Shown piece after piece: positions 15,312 to 24,754 of a stretch of 30,005 bases of DNA. Positions within the stretch are counted from its first letter, which is position 1. Each line of letters opens with the position of its first letter. Below the pieces are notes generated by a model, which was not told the DNA's origin, made no database searches, and saw only the letters and a program-made list of their open reading frames with translations. The position numbers were made by a program, and so were the translations under genes. The stretch comes from an uncultured Propionivibrio sp. (GTDB lineage: Bacteria > Pseudomonadota > Gammaproteobacteria > Burkholderiales > Rhodocyclaceae). Location of the stretch: contig CALHZD010000037.1 in assembly GCA_938040985.1 (NCBI GenBank), positions 1-30,005 of the forward strand. Direction: 5' to 3'.

Positions 15312-15486
15312 CACAAGCCAATCATGACAAAACAGCGCAGCGTGCCGCCGTGCCTCAGCCATCGCAGCCCTCCCTTGCCGGGAGCGCTCCATCTGGCTAT
15401 CCCGCAAAAGCGGGTTCCGCGCCAATCTTGTATGATTGCCTGCCTCCCAAACCATTGCGCCAAGCTCATTTTTACCACCATCCGCC

Positions 15487-16692
15487 ATGTCACACACTCC
15501 GCTTCACGACGATCTGGCCGCCCAGCTCGCCACGCTTGATCACGACGGCCTGCGCCGCCATCGCCGCACGCTGGCCTCCCCGTGCGGGCCGCTGGCGATC
15601 GTCGACGGCCGTGAATTCATCAGCTTTTGCAGTAACGACTATCTGGGCCTGGCCGCCGATCCGGCGCTGGTCGAGGCGGCCTGCGCCGGCGCTCGCCGCT
15701 GGGGCGTCGGCAGCGGCGCTTCGCATCTCGTCAGCGGCCATCTGGCGCCACATGACGCGCTGGAGCGGCGGCTCGCCGCCTTTGCCGGCTTTCCGCGCGC
15801 ACTGCTGATGACGACCGGCTACATGGCCAACATCGGCATGGTGACTGCACTGGCTGGGCGTGGAGACGCCATTTTTGCCGACCGTCTGAACCATGCTTCC
15901 TTGATCGACGCCGTGCAGCTCGCCAAAGCGCAAGGCGCGGAAAGCCACCGTTATCCGCACGGCGATCTTGCCGCGCTGGAGCGCCTGCTCGCGGCCAACC
16001 CGGCCCGGCCCGGCCAGCGCCGGCTGATCCTGACCGACGCCGTGTTCAGCATGGACGGCGACCTCGCGCCCCTGCCCGGCCTGCTCGAACTAGCCGAGCG
16101 TTTCGATGCCTGGCTGCTGGTCGATGACGCCCACGGTTTCGGCGTGCTCGGCCCGCAAGGGCGCGGCAGCCTGGCGCACTTTGGGCTAGATATCGGCCTG
16201 AGCGGGCAAGCGCGCGCCGAACGGCTCGTTTATATGGGCACGCTGGGCAAGGCGGCCGGCGCTTCAGGCGCTTTCGTCGCGTCCTCGGAAACCGTGATCG
16301 AATGGCTGATCAGCCGCGCGCGCACCTACATTTTCACCACCGGCGCCAGCCCGATCATGGCCTGTGCGCTGCTCGCCAGCCTCGATCTCATCGAACAGGG
16401 CGATGCGCGGCGCGCGCATCTGCAAAGGCTGATCGCCCGCCTGCGCGACGGGCTGTCCGCCACGCAATGGCGGCTGATGCCTTCGCCCACGGCCATCCAG
16501 CCCATCATTATCGGCGACAACCACGCGGCATTGCGCGTGGCCGCCGCGCTCTACAAGAAGGGAATCTGGGCGCCCGCTATCCGCCCGCCGACGGTGCCGG
16601 CAGGCACGGCGCGGCTGCGCGTTTCGCTGTCGGCGACTCACCGCGTCGAGCAGATTGACCGCCTGGTCGATGCCTTGCAGGAATGTGCATGA
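15487..16692 (+). CDS. bioF: 8-amino-7-oxononanoate synthase
   Basis: A 401-aa PLP-dependent enzyme that joins pimeloyl-ACP (or -CoA) and alanine, the first step of biotin ring assembly. Visible family features are FCSNDYLGLAADP, GSGASHLVSGH, DAVFSMDGDLAPL, DDAHGFGVLGP and the PLP-lysine motif MGTLGKAAGASGAF with Lys255. The length is normal. ATG 15487 is chosen because MSHTPLHDDL fits family starts, although no good ribosome binding site is seen. It is the first gene of bioF-bioH-bioC-bioD; its stop overlaps the bioH start (ATGA). bioA and bioB are not in the window. Confidence 0.95.
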   Translation: MSHTPLHDDLAAQLATLDHDGLRRHRRTLASPCGPLAIVDGREFISFCSNDYLGLAADPALVEAACAGARRWGVGSGASHLVSGHLAPHDALERRLAAFAGFPRALLMTTGYMANIGMVTALAGRGDAIFADRLNHASLIDAVQLAKAQGAESHRYPHGDLAALERLLAANPARPGQRRLILTDAVFSMDGDLAPLPGLLELAERFDAWLLVDDAHGFGVLGPQGRGSLAHFGLDIGLSGQARAERLVYMGTLGKAAGASGAFVASSETVIEWLISRARTYIFTTGASPIMACALLASLDLIEQGDARRAHLQRLIARLRDGLSATQWRLMPSPTAIQPIIIGDNHAALRVAAALYKKGIWAPAIRPPTVPAGTARLRVSLSATHRVEQIDRLVDALQECA

Positions 16693-17486
16693 GCGGGCCG
16701 TCGCTGGCGTTGATTCACGGCTGGGGCTTAGGGCGGCAAGCCTGGGCGCCGGTCATTCCCGCGCTGTCGGCGCACCTGGATATTCATCTCGTCGATTTGC
16801 CCGGTTACGCCAGCGCGCCGCCCGATCCCGGCCGTTTTGCCGACGTCGCCCGCCGGATTGCCGACCGTCTGCCCACGGGCTGCCTGCTCTGCGGCTGGTC
16901 ACTGGGTGCCCTGCTGGCGCTGGAAATCGCCAGGCAGCAGGCACATCCGCAGACAGAACAGCCGCCAACGCATTTCAGCGGGCTGATTCTCGTCGGCGCA
17001 ACGCCGTGCTTCACACAACGCGACGACTGGTCGCACGCACAAACGCGCCAACTGCTCGACCGTTTTACCCGGGCAGTAGCCGATGCGCCCGCCGAGACAC
17101 TGCGCCATTTCATTGCTCTGCTCAACCAGGGCGACGTGCAGGCGCGCGCCCATACCCGCCTCCAGCAGCGCGCATTGTCCGCCGCGCCCGCGCCCGATCC
17201 GGCCAGCCTGCAACAGGGTCTGGACTGGCTGGGGAACGTCGATTTGCGCGCGGCCGTCACGGCGATTACCATGCCGACTTTGCTGATTCACGGCGACCGC
17301 GACCCGCTCATGCCGCTACCCGCCGCACGCTGGCTATCCGCGGCGCTGCCGAACGCGCGGCTCGCGTGTATCGAGGGTGCGGCACATGCGCCGTTCCTCA
17401 GCGCGCCGGAACGTTTTGCCGAACTTGTCATCGAACACTGTCATGTCTGCCGCATCACCCCACACGCCCCGACCAGCGAACGCTGA
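16689..17486 (+). CDS. bioH: Pimeloyl-ACP methyl ester carboxylesterase
   Basis: A 265-aa alpha/beta hydrolase that removes the methyl ester from pimeloyl-ACP methyl ester, ending the masked-pimelate pathway begun by BioC. It shows the oxyanion motif HGWGLGRQAW, the nucleophile elbow GWSLG (Ser71), the acid region HGDRDPLMP and the histidine in GAAHAPFLS. ATG 16689 overlaps the bioF stop (ATGA) and is preferred to the ATG at 16683. The 3' end overlaps bioC by 44 bases. The position between bioF and bioC supports BioH rather than a general esterase. Confidence 0.92.
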   Translation: MSGPSLALIHGWGLGRQAWAPVIPALSAHLDIHLVDLPGYASAPPDPGRFADVARRIADRLPTGCLLCGWSLGALLALEIARQQAHPQTEQPPTHFSGLILVGATPCFTQRDDWSHAQTRQLLDRFTRAVADAPAETLRHFIALLNQGDVQARAHTRLQQRALSAAPAPDPASLQQGLDWLGNVDLRAAVTAITMPTLLIHGDRDPLMPLPAARWLSAALPNARLACIEGAAHAPFLSAPERFAELVIEHCHVCRITPHAPTSER

Positions 17487-18249
17487 ACCGCTTAAACAGC
17501 GCGTATGCGCCGCCTTTGATCGGGCCGCCGCGACGTATGACGAAGCCGCCATCGTCCAGCGCCATGCCTGCCATGCACTGCTCGCGCACCTGGCGCCGGA
17601 AACCGATCCGGCGCATATTTTCGACGCAGGCTGCGGCACCGGCTTCGGCGCGCGCATCCTGCGCCAGCGCTGGCCGCAGGCGCACATTACCGGTGTCGAC
17701 TTTGCGCCGACTATGGTCGAGCGGGCGCGCCCGGTGATGGACGAATGTTTCACCGCCGACATCGAAGCCCTGCCGCTGCCCGCGCAGCAGTTCGATCTGT
17801 GGTGGTCAAACATGAGCATCCAATGGTGCAACGCCGCCGCCGTATTCGCCGAAGCCCGGCGCACGCTGCGCCCCGGCGGCCGGCTGGCCGCCAGCACCTT
17901 GGGGCCGGAGACTTTCCATGAAATGCGGGAAGCCTTTTCCAGCATCGACACCTATCGCCACACGCTGCATTTCAACGAACCCGACGCGATCATCCGTGCG
18001 CTCGACGCCGCCGGGTTCAGGCAAATCGAACTCTGGCGCGAGCAGCGCCCGATCTACTACCCTGACCTGAAAACCCTGCTGCGCGCCATCAAGGCCATCG
18101 GCGCACAAAATGTTGGCGGTGGCGGCCGCAGCAGCCTGATGGGCCGCGCCGCCTGGCAGAAAGTGGAGGCGGCTTACGAACGCTTCCGCACCGCCGAGGG
18201 GCTACCTGCCACTTACGACATCATTTTTGCCTGCGCCGCGACGATATGA
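17443..18249 (+). CDS. bioC: Malonyl-ACP O-methyltransferase
   Basis: A 268-aa SAM-dependent methyltransferase that methylates malonyl-ACP so that the fatty acid machinery can build pimelate. Motif I is IFDAGCGTGFGARIL (residues 59-73), followed by ITGVDFAPTMVERAR and the BioC-typical WWSNMSIQWCNAAAVFAEARRTLRPGG. The C-terminal part has ALDAAGF and LLRAIKAIGAQN as in BioC. The frame is open upstream, but ATG 17443 gives the usual family length; it lies within the end of bioH. The stop overlaps the bioD start (ATGA at 18246), indicating translational coupling. Confidence 0.93.
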   Translation: MSAASPHTPRPANAEPLKQRVCAAFDRAAATYDEAAIVQRHACHALLAHLAPETDPAHIFDAGCGTGFGARILRQRWPQAHITGVDFAPTMVERARPVMDECFTADIEALPLPAQQFDLWWSNMSIQWCNAAAVFAEARRTLRPGGRLAASTLGPETFHEMREAFSSIDTYRHTLHFNEPDAIIRALDAAGFRQIELWREQRPIYYPDLKTLLRAIKAIGAQNVGGGGRSSLMGRAAWQKVEAAYERFRTAEGLPATYDIIFACAATI

Positions 18250-18962
18250 ACACGCACTTAACGCCCACTTCACCTATTTCACCCATTTCATCCGCCCCAG
18301 CGCCGGCAAACGCCTGGTTCATCACCGGCACCGATACCGAAGTCGGCAAAACCTTTTCCACCTGTACGCTGCTGCACGTGCTGAAACAGCGGGGAATCCG
18401 CGCCGTCGGCATGAAGCCCGTCGCCGCCGGCATTGACGCTGACGGCAAAAACGATGATGTCGAATCGCTGATTGCCGCCTCCGGCGTCGAAGCGCCGCGC
18501 CCGCTCGTCAATCCCTACCTGTTCGCACCGCCGATCGCGCCGCATATCGCCGCCCAGGAAACCGGCGAGCGCATTGATATTGAGCGCATCGCCGCTGCCT
18601 TTGACGCGCTGCGCACGCTGGCGGACGCCGTGCTGGTCGAAGGCGTCGGCGGTTTCCGCGTGCCGCTTGATGCGGAACATGACGCCGGCGATCTGGCAAA
18701 ACGGCTGGGACTGCCGGTCATCCTCGTCGTCGGCATGCGCCTGGGCTGCATCAACCATGCGCTGCTTACCACCGAATCGGTTGCCGCCGCCGGGCTGCCG
18801 TTGGTCGGCTGGATCGCCAACCGGATCGACCCGGCCATGTCACGCTGGGAAGGTAATCTGGCGGCGCTGCAGGCGCGCCTGCCCGTACCGTTGCTCGGCA
18901 TCATCCCACCGCACAGTACGCCGGAGACCGCCGCCCGCCTGCTGCATCTGCCGGGAGAGTAA
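18246..18962 (+). CDS. bioD: Dethiobiotin synthetase
   Basis: A 238-aa ATP-dependent enzyme that closes the ureido ring of dethiobiotin from 7,8-diaminopelargonic acid and CO2. The P-loop GTDTEVGKT is at residues 28-36, followed by the conserved GMKPVAAG, the VEGVGGFRVPL segment and LGCINHALLTTE. Usual length, with a short Ser/Pro-rich N-terminal extension before the P-loop strand. It is the last gene of the biotin operon, coupled to bioC by an ATGA overlap. Confidence 0.95.
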   Translation: MNTHLTPTSPISPISSAPAPANAWFITGTDTEVGKTFSTCTLLHVLKQRGIRAVGMKPVAAGIDADGKNDDVESLIAASGVEAPRPLVNPYLFAPPIAPHIAAQETGERIDIERIAAAFDALRTLADAVLVEGVGGFRVPLDAEHDAGDLAKRLGLPVILVVGMRLGCINHALLTTESVAAAGLPLVGWIANRIDPAMSRWEGNLAALQARLPVPLLGIIPPHSTPETAARLLHLPGE

Positions 18963-19272
18963 GCGCGTAAAACCATTCCGGGCCGTCGGAGGCCGCCCGG
19001 CAGATTTCGCCGATGGCCAAAGCATCGGCCTGCGCGCGCCGTGCCGGCCGGCTCGCAGGGGACGCCCGCCATTTCACCATCTATCATGACTTTCCCCGCT
19101 TTATCTTTTCCTGCCTGCGCGATCCCACCCTAACGGGAGCTCCGATGATTTCATCAGCGATCGCCTCGGCGGACAGCGCTGCGCAAAAAAGCGCATCCGC
19201 TATAATCCGCCGCATACGCCGTTCCTGACTCACGAACCTCCGCATTCTCCCGACCCGTCGCCCGTTTTTCCC
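18963..19272. other. Intergenic region between bioD and yciB
   Basis: About 310 bases without a supported gene. It contains a perfect TATAAT at 19201-19206, about 67 bases before yciB, with only a weak -35 upstream. No clear terminator after bioD. Confidence 0.5.
19201..19206 (+). promoter_or_regulatory. Candidate -10 element for the yciB operon
   Basis: TATAAT matches the sigma-70 -10 consensus exactly, in an otherwise GC-rich setting. The -35 region is poor. Confidence 0.4.
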
Positions 19273-19845
19273 ATGAATTTTCTCTTCGATCTGTTCCCCG
19301 TCATCCTGTTTTTTGCCGCCTTCAAGCTGGCCGACATCTATGTCGCCACGGCCGTGACCATCGCCGCAACCTTTGTCCAGATCGCCTGGACCTGGCTGCG
19401 CACGCGCAAGGTCAGCGGCATGCTGTGGACGAGCTTCGCCATCGTCACCCTCTTTGGCGGCATGACGCTGTTTCTGCGCGACGAAACGTTCATCAAATGG
19501 AAGCCGACCGTGCTCTACTGGGCGCTGTCTTCCGCCTTCATCATCGGACGGCTGCTCGGCAAAAACCTGATCCGCGGGCTGCTCGGCGCGCAACTGACCT
19601 TGCCCGATGCCGTCTGGAACCGCCTCAACTGGGCATGGACCGGTTTCTTTGCTTTTATGGGGCTGGCCAATCTGGCGGTGGCATTCCTCATGGGGCTGTC
19701 CACCGCCGCCTGGGTAAATTTCAAGCTGTTCGGCAGCATGGGCATGACGCTCGCTTTCGTGCTGGCGCAGGGCCTGATGCTGGCCAAATACATCGAAAAC
19801 GACGAGAAAGAACCTTCGTCCTCAACGCCTGACACGGAAAGCTAA
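19273..19845 (+). CDS. yciB: Inner membrane septation protein YciB
   Basis: A 190-aa integral membrane protein of the YciB/IspZ (septation protein A) family, linked to cell envelope and division. The start MNFLFDLFPVILFFAAFKLADIYVATA is diagnostic; KWKPTVLYWALSSAF and GKNLIRGLLG are family motifs. About five membrane helices are visible, and the C-terminus is a charged tail (YIENDEKEPSSS). It begins a yciB-yciI-bolA-parvulin run seen in many betaproteobacteria, with a 10-base gap to the next gene. Confidence 0.94.
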   Translation: MNFLFDLFPVILFFAAFKLADIYVATAVTIAATFVQIAWTWLRTRKVSGMLWTSFAIVTLFGGMTLFLRDETFIKWKPTVLYWALSSAFIIGRLLGKNLIRGLLGAQLTLPDAVWNRLNWAWTGFFAFMGLANLAVAFLMGLSTAAWVNFKLFGSMGMTLAFVLAQGLMLAKYIENDEKEPSSSTPDTES

Positions 19846-19855
19846 AGAAAAACCG

Positions 19856-20158
19856 ATGCTCTACGCTATCATTGCCGAAGATCGCACAGACGCTCTGGCG
19901 GCGCGTCTGGCGGCCCGTCCGCAGCACCTCGAACGTCTGCGCGTCTTGCAGGAAGCCGGGCGCCTGATCCTCGCCGGCCCCTGCCCGGCCATCGACGCCG
20001 CCGACCCCGGCCCGGCGGGTTTCACCGGCAGCCTGATCGTCGCCGAATTCACTTCGCTGGAAGCGGCGCAGGCCTGGGCCGACGCCGACCCCTACGTCGC
20101 CGCCGGCGTCTATCGTCAGGTAAGCGTCAAACCCTTCCGCAAAGTCCTGCCGGCATGA
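19856..20158 (+). CDS. YciI family protein
   Basis: A 100-aa YciI-like protein with a ferredoxin-like dimer fold. Family features are LYAIIAEDRTD, RPQHLERLRVLQEAGRLILAGP and the Asp-Pro turn ADADPYVAAGVY near residue 80. Its biochemical role is not established for this group. It lies between yciB and bolA; its stop overlaps the bolA start (ATGA at 20155). Confidence 0.9.
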   Translation: MLYAIIAEDRTDALAARLAARPQHLERLRVLQEAGRLILAGPCPAIDAADPGPAGFTGSLIVAEFTSLEAAQAWADADPYVAAGVYRQVSVKPFRKVLPA

Positions 20159-20451
20159 GCGTCGACATCGCCGCCATGGGCGCCGAAACGATGGCTTTGC
20201 TGCGCGAGCGCCTGAAGACCCTTTCGCCGCAATCGCTCGAGATCATCGACGAATCGGCGCTGCACGCCGGCCATGCCGGAGCGCGCAAGGGCGGGCATTA
20301 TCGGCTGTACATCGTCTCACCAGCTTTCGCCGGCAAGACGACGCTTGCACGCCACCGCCTTGTCCATGAAACCTTGGGCGAACTGATGCATGGTAGAATT
20401 CATGCGCTAGGCATTACGGCGCTCGCGCCGGAAGAGTGCCAACCTGGTTGA
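20155..20451 (+). CDS. BolA family protein
   Basis: A 98-aa BolA-fold protein, a partner of monothiol glutaredoxins in iron-sulfur trafficking and linked to cell shape and stress. The family pattern is LLRERLKTLSPQSLEIIDES, HAGHAGARKGGHYRLYIVSPAF and the conserved RHRLVHETLGELM with the invariant histidine. It is coupled to the YciI-like gene upstream by an ATGA overlap. The parvulin gene follows after about 110 bases with its own ribosome binding site. Confidence 0.93.
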   Translation: MSVDIAAMGAETMALLRERLKTLSPQSLEIIDESALHAGHAGARKGGHYRLYIVSPAFAGKTTLARHRLVHETLGELMHGRIHALGITALAPEECQPG

Positions 20452-20559
20452 AATTCGCAGGTCTGCGCAAAAAAGGCTTCGGACAATTCAATCAATTTAT
20501 CAAGCCAATTTCTCCAATCCAATTTCTGACCTCACGGAACCTTCGAAAGGAATCCTCGC

Positions 20560-21345
20560 ATGAAAAAACTGACCCAATGCGCCGCCGCCCTGCTCATCGG
20601 CGCCCTGCTTTCGGCTTCGGCCGGCGCCGCTGAGAAAACGCTTGTCACCGTCAACGGCAGCGCCATCCCGCAAAGCACGGCAGACCTCTTCATCGCCGAA
20701 CAGACCGCACAGGGCGCCACCGACAACGCCGAACTAAGAAATGCCGTGCGCGAAGAGCTGATCCGCCGCGAATTGCTGGTGCAGGAAGCCCAGAAGGCAG
20801 GGATCGACAAAAAAGCGGACGTCATCGCGCAGATTAGCGCCATGCGCCAATCGATCCTCATCCGCGCCTTTCTCCAGGATTACGCCAAGAAGCACCCTGT
20901 CAGCGACGCCCAGCTCAAGTCCCAGTACGAAGCGCTCAAATCGAAGATGAGCGGCACCGAGTACAAGGTGCGTCATGTGCTGGTCAAGGATGAAGCTGAG
21001 GCCAAGGCCATTATCGAGAAGCTGAAGAAAGGCGACAAGTTTGCCGACCTGGCCAAACAGTCCATTGATACCGGCACCAAGGACAATGGCGGCGAGCTGG
21101 GCTGGGCGACGCCGGCCAATTTCGTCAAGCCGTTTGCCGATGCGCTTACCAGCCTGAGCAAGGGCAAATTTACCGAAACGCCGGTCAAAACCGACTTTGG
21201 CTACCACGTCATCCTGCTTGAAGACAGCCGCCCGCAAACCATGCCTTCGTTCGACGAACTCAAGCCGCGCCTCCAGCAACAGGCGCAGGCCGAGCAAATC
21301 AGCAAGATGGTCGAGGATCTGCGCGCCAAGGCAAAACTCAAATAA
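20560..21345 (+). CDS. Periplasmic parvulin-type peptidyl-prolyl isomerase
   Basis: A 261-aa secreted folding factor. Residues 1-23 are a signal peptide (KK start, hydrophobic core, cleavage after ASAGA/A). A helical SurA-N-like region follows (VTVNGSAIPQSTADLF, LRNAVREELIRRELLVQEAQKAGI), then the parvulin domain at about 130-225 (YKVRHVLVKDEAEAKAII, GDKFADLAKQSIDTGTKDNGGELGWATPANFVKPFADAL, VKTDFGYHVILLED). AAAGGAA precedes the ATG. A convergent-gene terminator lies about 60 bp downstream. Confidence 0.93.
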   Translation: MKKLTQCAAALLIGALLSASAGAAEKTLVTVNGSAIPQSTADLFIAEQTAQGATDNAELRNAVREELIRRELLVQEAQKAGIDKKADVIAQISAMRQSILIRAFLQDYAKKHPVSDAQLKSQYEALKSKMSGTEYKVRHVLVKDEAEAKAIIEKLKKGDKFADLAKQSIDTGTKDNGGELGWATPANFVKPFADALTSLSKGKFTETPVKTDFGYHVILLEDSRPQTMPSFDELKPRLQQQAQAEQISKMVEDLRAKAKLK

Positions 21346-21406
21346 GCGCGCACGCGAGTCGCCGGCAGCGCCCCGCCGCCGCGGCGTAGCACTGTGCACC
21401 ATGCAG

Positions 21407-21443
21407 AAACGCCGTACCGCTACACAGCGGACGGCGTTTTGCT
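21407..21443 (+). terminator. Rho-independent terminator after the parvulin gene
   Basis: AAACGCCGT (21407-21415) pairs with ACGGCGTTT (21431-21439), and CCGCT pairs with AGCGG inside; TTGCTTT follows. It separates the parvulin gene from the convergent nuclease gene. Confidence 0.8.
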
Positions 21444-21546
21444 TTACGTTTCATGAAAATGGCGAAAACTTTCACACAGAATCTCTCGCCTCCCGCCTTA
21501 ATTCGCCTCCGGGTACGCCTGGCACCCCGCCCCTGCACACGTCCGC

Positions 21547-24393
21547 TTATCCGGGCAAAGCTTTCCGGCACAGTCCCCGCATCTCGCACCATTGGCAGAC
21601 GCTGTCTGTACCGTTCGCCGGCAGCGGCGCGCCGGCGTGCATGGCGTTAAACACCGAGACCAGCCGACTGCCCTGCGCTTTAGCCAGCGCCATTAGATCA
21701 TCGCCGCCCGCAGGAACGGCGCTGACCGTCTCGTCGTCGAGCGCCAGGTAAGCCGCCTCGGCGGCCTCATGCAGCAAGGCGTAGCTGGAAAGCTGCGCGT
21801 CGCCATCTTGTTGCTGCATCTTTTTGATCGACGCCGCCCGCTGCGTTTTGTAATCGAGCAGCGCCGCCTCGCTCGCTACTTTATCGCCACGCCGGTCAAT
21901 GCGGTCGATGCGGCCATACAGTTCGACACGACCGCCGCCGGCGTCATCGGCTAGCGGAAACACGCGGCTGACCGGCCTTTCAGCCTGCGCCCAGCGCCAG
22001 CCCTCAGCCTCCCAGCGGCGCTGCCAGTCAAGATACGACGGCAAGCGTTTTTCCCAACGCTGGCGCCAGGCAATCGCCAGAAAATCGTCCGCCACCGCCG
22101 GCGCAAAAACCATTTCCACACATTCGAGCAGGCAGGCCAGCGCTTCATTGGCAGGCCATTCCGAGACACACGGACAACGCGAATGAAATTCCTGCAGGCT
22201 GCGGTGCACGAGGGTGCCGTAGTCACGTTTTTCCATCGCCTCGCGCACTTCGTCCATTTCCCCCAGCCGCAGGACATGGCTAGCGAAGAAGCGGTATGGG
22301 CAGGCAATGAGGCGGGCGTAGGCGCTGACGGAAATACGTGCGGGCAGTCGCTTTGCCGGTACGGAAACCGCCGTGCGTTCCGCTGCCGCAGGCGATGCGC
22401 ATGACGCGGCGGGCGCGGGAGCCGTTGCGCTTTCCGCATCGGTGACGGGAGGCGGCGGCAGCGGCGAGCGCTGGAGATCATCCCCCCAAGCCAGCGTATG
22501 CAGCGTCGAAAGCAGCAGGAACTCCGGCGCGAGCAGATTGGTTTCGCCATCCTGTATCGACTGCCAGGTGACGACGACGCGCGGGACAATGGCGAGCAGC
22601 AATTCAAGGTCGCGGCGCAATTCGCGTTCGCCATCGGCGCGTGTGCGCAGCCCCAGCTCGCGGCGCACCGCCTGATTGAAAAAAGCGCCCTGTCCTGCCG
22701 GCGCCAGCTGGCGCGCATCGCCGCCGATCAGGATCGCCGCCTCGAAACGGCGCAAGGAAGCGGCATTCAGCGGCGTTAGCACAATCGGGCTGATAACACG
22801 ATCATCGCGAAAGCTTGTCGATTCAAATTCATGCCGTAACCAGTCGCGCCACGCGCTGAACGAAAAGCGGCCGGCATCGCCCACCAGTTCCTCCTGACGG
22901 GCTGTCAGCATCGCGAGCAGTGCCTTGCCGGCGATGTCATCCGCCAATACATCCTGCATTCCCAGCATCACCAGCGCTTCATGCAGGCGGGCAAGCCAAT
23001 GCACCAGCGGGGCGTGCTGCGCATCGAACAGTGCCTGCGCCGCCGCCAGGCGTTCAAGCGCGGCAAGCGCCTGTTCTTTGCCCACGGTGTCGCTGTGCGC
23101 CAGTGCCCGCCGGATAGCCGCCAGTCCGCCGTCGACAGAAGCGCTGCGAATGACCGTTTCAAGCGTGAACACGGCTGTTTGGCGCAGCTCTTCCGACCAG
23201 TCGGCGCAGAAGAACGGCGTTTTGCACATATCGAGCAGATCGCGGTATCGGGTATTTCCGGCGACAGTTTCGAGCAACGCATCCACCGCAGCCGCAGCGC
23301 GTGAGGTCGACAGCAGCCAGCCGGTTTCATCGCTGACCCATACGCGTTCGCGTTCGAGCAAGGCGCGCACGCGCCGCGCCGTCAGGCGGTCCTGCGCAAT
23401 CAGCGCTATACGCCGCACGCCAGCCTGCAACCATGCGCCAACCTGAGCGACGACAGCCTGCGCTTCCGGCTCACGTCCGGCCGTCGGTACCAGCGCCAGA
23501 CGGCCAGCCAGCGGACTATGCGGATGGCGCTGCGCCACGGCGCCCGCCCGTTCCGCCATCGGCAGCGGTGTGGCAACGATGGTAGCCGTTGAGGCTGCAT
23601 CGATGACGGGAGCGGCAGACAACCAAGCTGCCGTCAATGTATCCAACAGCGGCGTTTTCTCCGGGGACGCCGACTCGCGCGGCAGCGGATAGACCATATG
23701 CACCGACTGATACGCGGCATAACGCTGGTAAAAATCGTATTCAGCAGCGGACAGCGCTTCCTTCGGCGTAGCGTCGAGCACGACAAATACGGGCGCAGTC
23801 TGCAGCGGTAAAGCCTGCGCCTGCTGCGCCAGTCCGCTTAGTTGCAGGCGATACGCTGCGGCTGCGTCAGGTTCCCCCGAAATCGCCAGCGCACGCCACA
23901 GTTCGTGAATGATGCGCGCTTCAAACGCAAGCGGCTGCGAAGCGCGCAGGGCATAGGCGTTTTCCAGTTGCACGGCAAGCGCTTCGGCGTTATCGGGTAA
24001 TGACACCGAAGCCTCGCTCAATTCGTCGAATAGCGCCGCCATTTCACTGACGATGCCCCACAGTACGGATTCGGCCCCCTTGAAGCACGCCCAGCCGCGC
24101 GTGCGCAGCGCTTCGTACAGCAACGCCAGCCGTCGACTCGATGACAACGGCGCCACCGGCAAGGAAATGGTTTGCGCCCATTGGCGCAGCGTTCCGAAAA
24201 CAGGCAGCAAGGCCGCGCCGGGCAAGCGCCGGATCAGCGCTGCCCGCAGTTCGGCGGCAATAGGCAGAGACGGGGCGAGCACACGCAACGATGAAAAATC
24301 GTGATGCGTCGCTGCGCAAGAATGGTGAGCGACCAGACGTGCCGCCAGCGCGTCAAAAAATGCCTCATCAGGCGGCAGTCCCGCAATATTCAT
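21547..24393 (-). CDS. AddB-like PD-(D/E)XK nuclease, recombination repair
   Basis: A ~948-aa protein resembling the AddB subunit of AddAB-type helicase-nucleases that process double-strand breaks. The N-terminal two thirds is a helicase-like scaffold (LRVLAPSLPIAAELRAALIRRLPGAALLPVF; VILTPLNAASLRRFEAAILIGGDARQ). The C-terminal nuclease has GTLVHRSLQEFHSRC, ELYGRIDRIDR and ALLDYKTQ as the catalytic D...DxK. An iron-sulfur cluster is suggested by one cysteine in LIACPYRFFASHVLRLG and three in CQWCEMRGLC at the end. ATG 24393 (MNIAGLPPDEAFF, with AAAGG upstream) is preferred to 24483. An AddA partner is not in the window. Confidence 0.85.
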   Translation of the reverse strand: MNIAGLPPDEAFFDALAARLVAHHSCAATHHDFSSLRVLAPSLPIAAELRAALIRRLPGAALLPVFGTLRQWAQTISLPVAPLSSSRRLALLYEALRTRGWACFKGAESVLWGIVSEMAALFDELSEASVSLPDNAEALAVQLENAYALRASQPLAFEARIIHELWRALAISGEPDAAAAYRLQLSGLAQQAQALPLQTAPVFVVLDATPKEALSAAEYDFYQRYAAYQSVHMVYPLPRESASPEKTPLLDTLTAAWLSAAPVIDAASTATIVATPLPMAERAGAVAQRHPHSPLAGRLALVPTAGREPEAQAVVAQVGAWLQAGVRRIALIAQDRLTARRVRALLERERVWVSDETGWLLSTSRAAAAVDALLETVAGNTRYRDLLDMCKTPFFCADWSEELRQTAVFTLETVIRSASVDGGLAAIRRALAHSDTVGKEQALAALERLAAAQALFDAQHAPLVHWLARLHEALVMLGMQDVLADDIAGKALLAMLTARQEELVGDAGRFSFSAWRDWLRHEFESTSFRDDRVISPIVLTPLNAASLRRFEAAILIGGDARQLAPAGQGAFFNQAVRRELGLRTRADGERELRRDLELLLAIVPRVVVTWQSIQDGETNLLAPEFLLLSTLHTLAWGDDLQRSPLPPPPVTDAESATAPAPAASCASPAAAERTAVSVPAKRLPARISVSAYARLIACPYRFFASHVLRLGEMDEVREAMEKRDYGTLVHRSLQEFHSRCPCVSEWPANEALACLLECVEMVFAPAVADDFLAIAWRQRWEKRLPSYLDWQRRWEAEGWRWAQAERPVSRVFPLADDAGGGRVELYGRIDRIDRRGDKVASEAALLDYKTQRAASIKKMQQQDGDAQLSSYALLHEAAEAAYLALDDETVSAVPAGGDDLMALAKAQGSRLVSVFNAMHAGAPLPANGTDSVCQWCEMRGLCRKALPG

Positions 24394-24754
24394 TCTGAGC
24401 CTTTCTGTTTTTCCGCGTTCGCCGTCTCGCCAGCGATCCGTACAATGCTCCGCGCCTGAAACGGCACCAGAGACGAAAGCCATAGCACACCGGCAGCATA
24501 AAACCCGCTCAAAGGAAAAACTGGCGCCACGCCGGCAGGTTGGATAGAACGCCTACATGTTGCGGCAAACCCGCTCAATTTTCCCCGCGCTGCCGCTTTT
24601 TTGCTAGCATTACGCCCGCTGCCAGAATCGCTACCAGAATACTTCCCGTGTGTTGTCCATTCTCCGATTTTCAGACCATTCTCCTTCGGCAGCGTACCTA
24701 CCGAATTCCACATTCCGGATTTTCAATATTTTAATTTTCCCTGAAAGTGACTCC
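24394..24754. other. Divergent intergenic region between the AddB-like gene and trxA
   Basis: About 360 bases with promoters expected for both directions, none clear by eye. Two direct copies of AAACCCGCTCAA occur at 24501-24512 and 24567-24578 and may be regulator sites. Confidence 0.45.

Larger units (their letters stand above)
14934..15486. other. Intergenic region with terminator and REP-like cluster
   Basis: About 550 bases without a supported gene between hsp20 and bioF. After the terminator at 15017-15045 it is dominated by REP-like copies between 15174 and 15311. No clear sigma-70 promoter for the biotin operon and no BirA-type operator were recognised. Confidence 0.6.

Noticed and set aside
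16655..17737. 360-aa plus-strand ORF across bioH and bioC
   Set aside because: Its translation is Arg/Ala/Pro-rich without motifs and overlaps two well-supported biotin genes in another frame.
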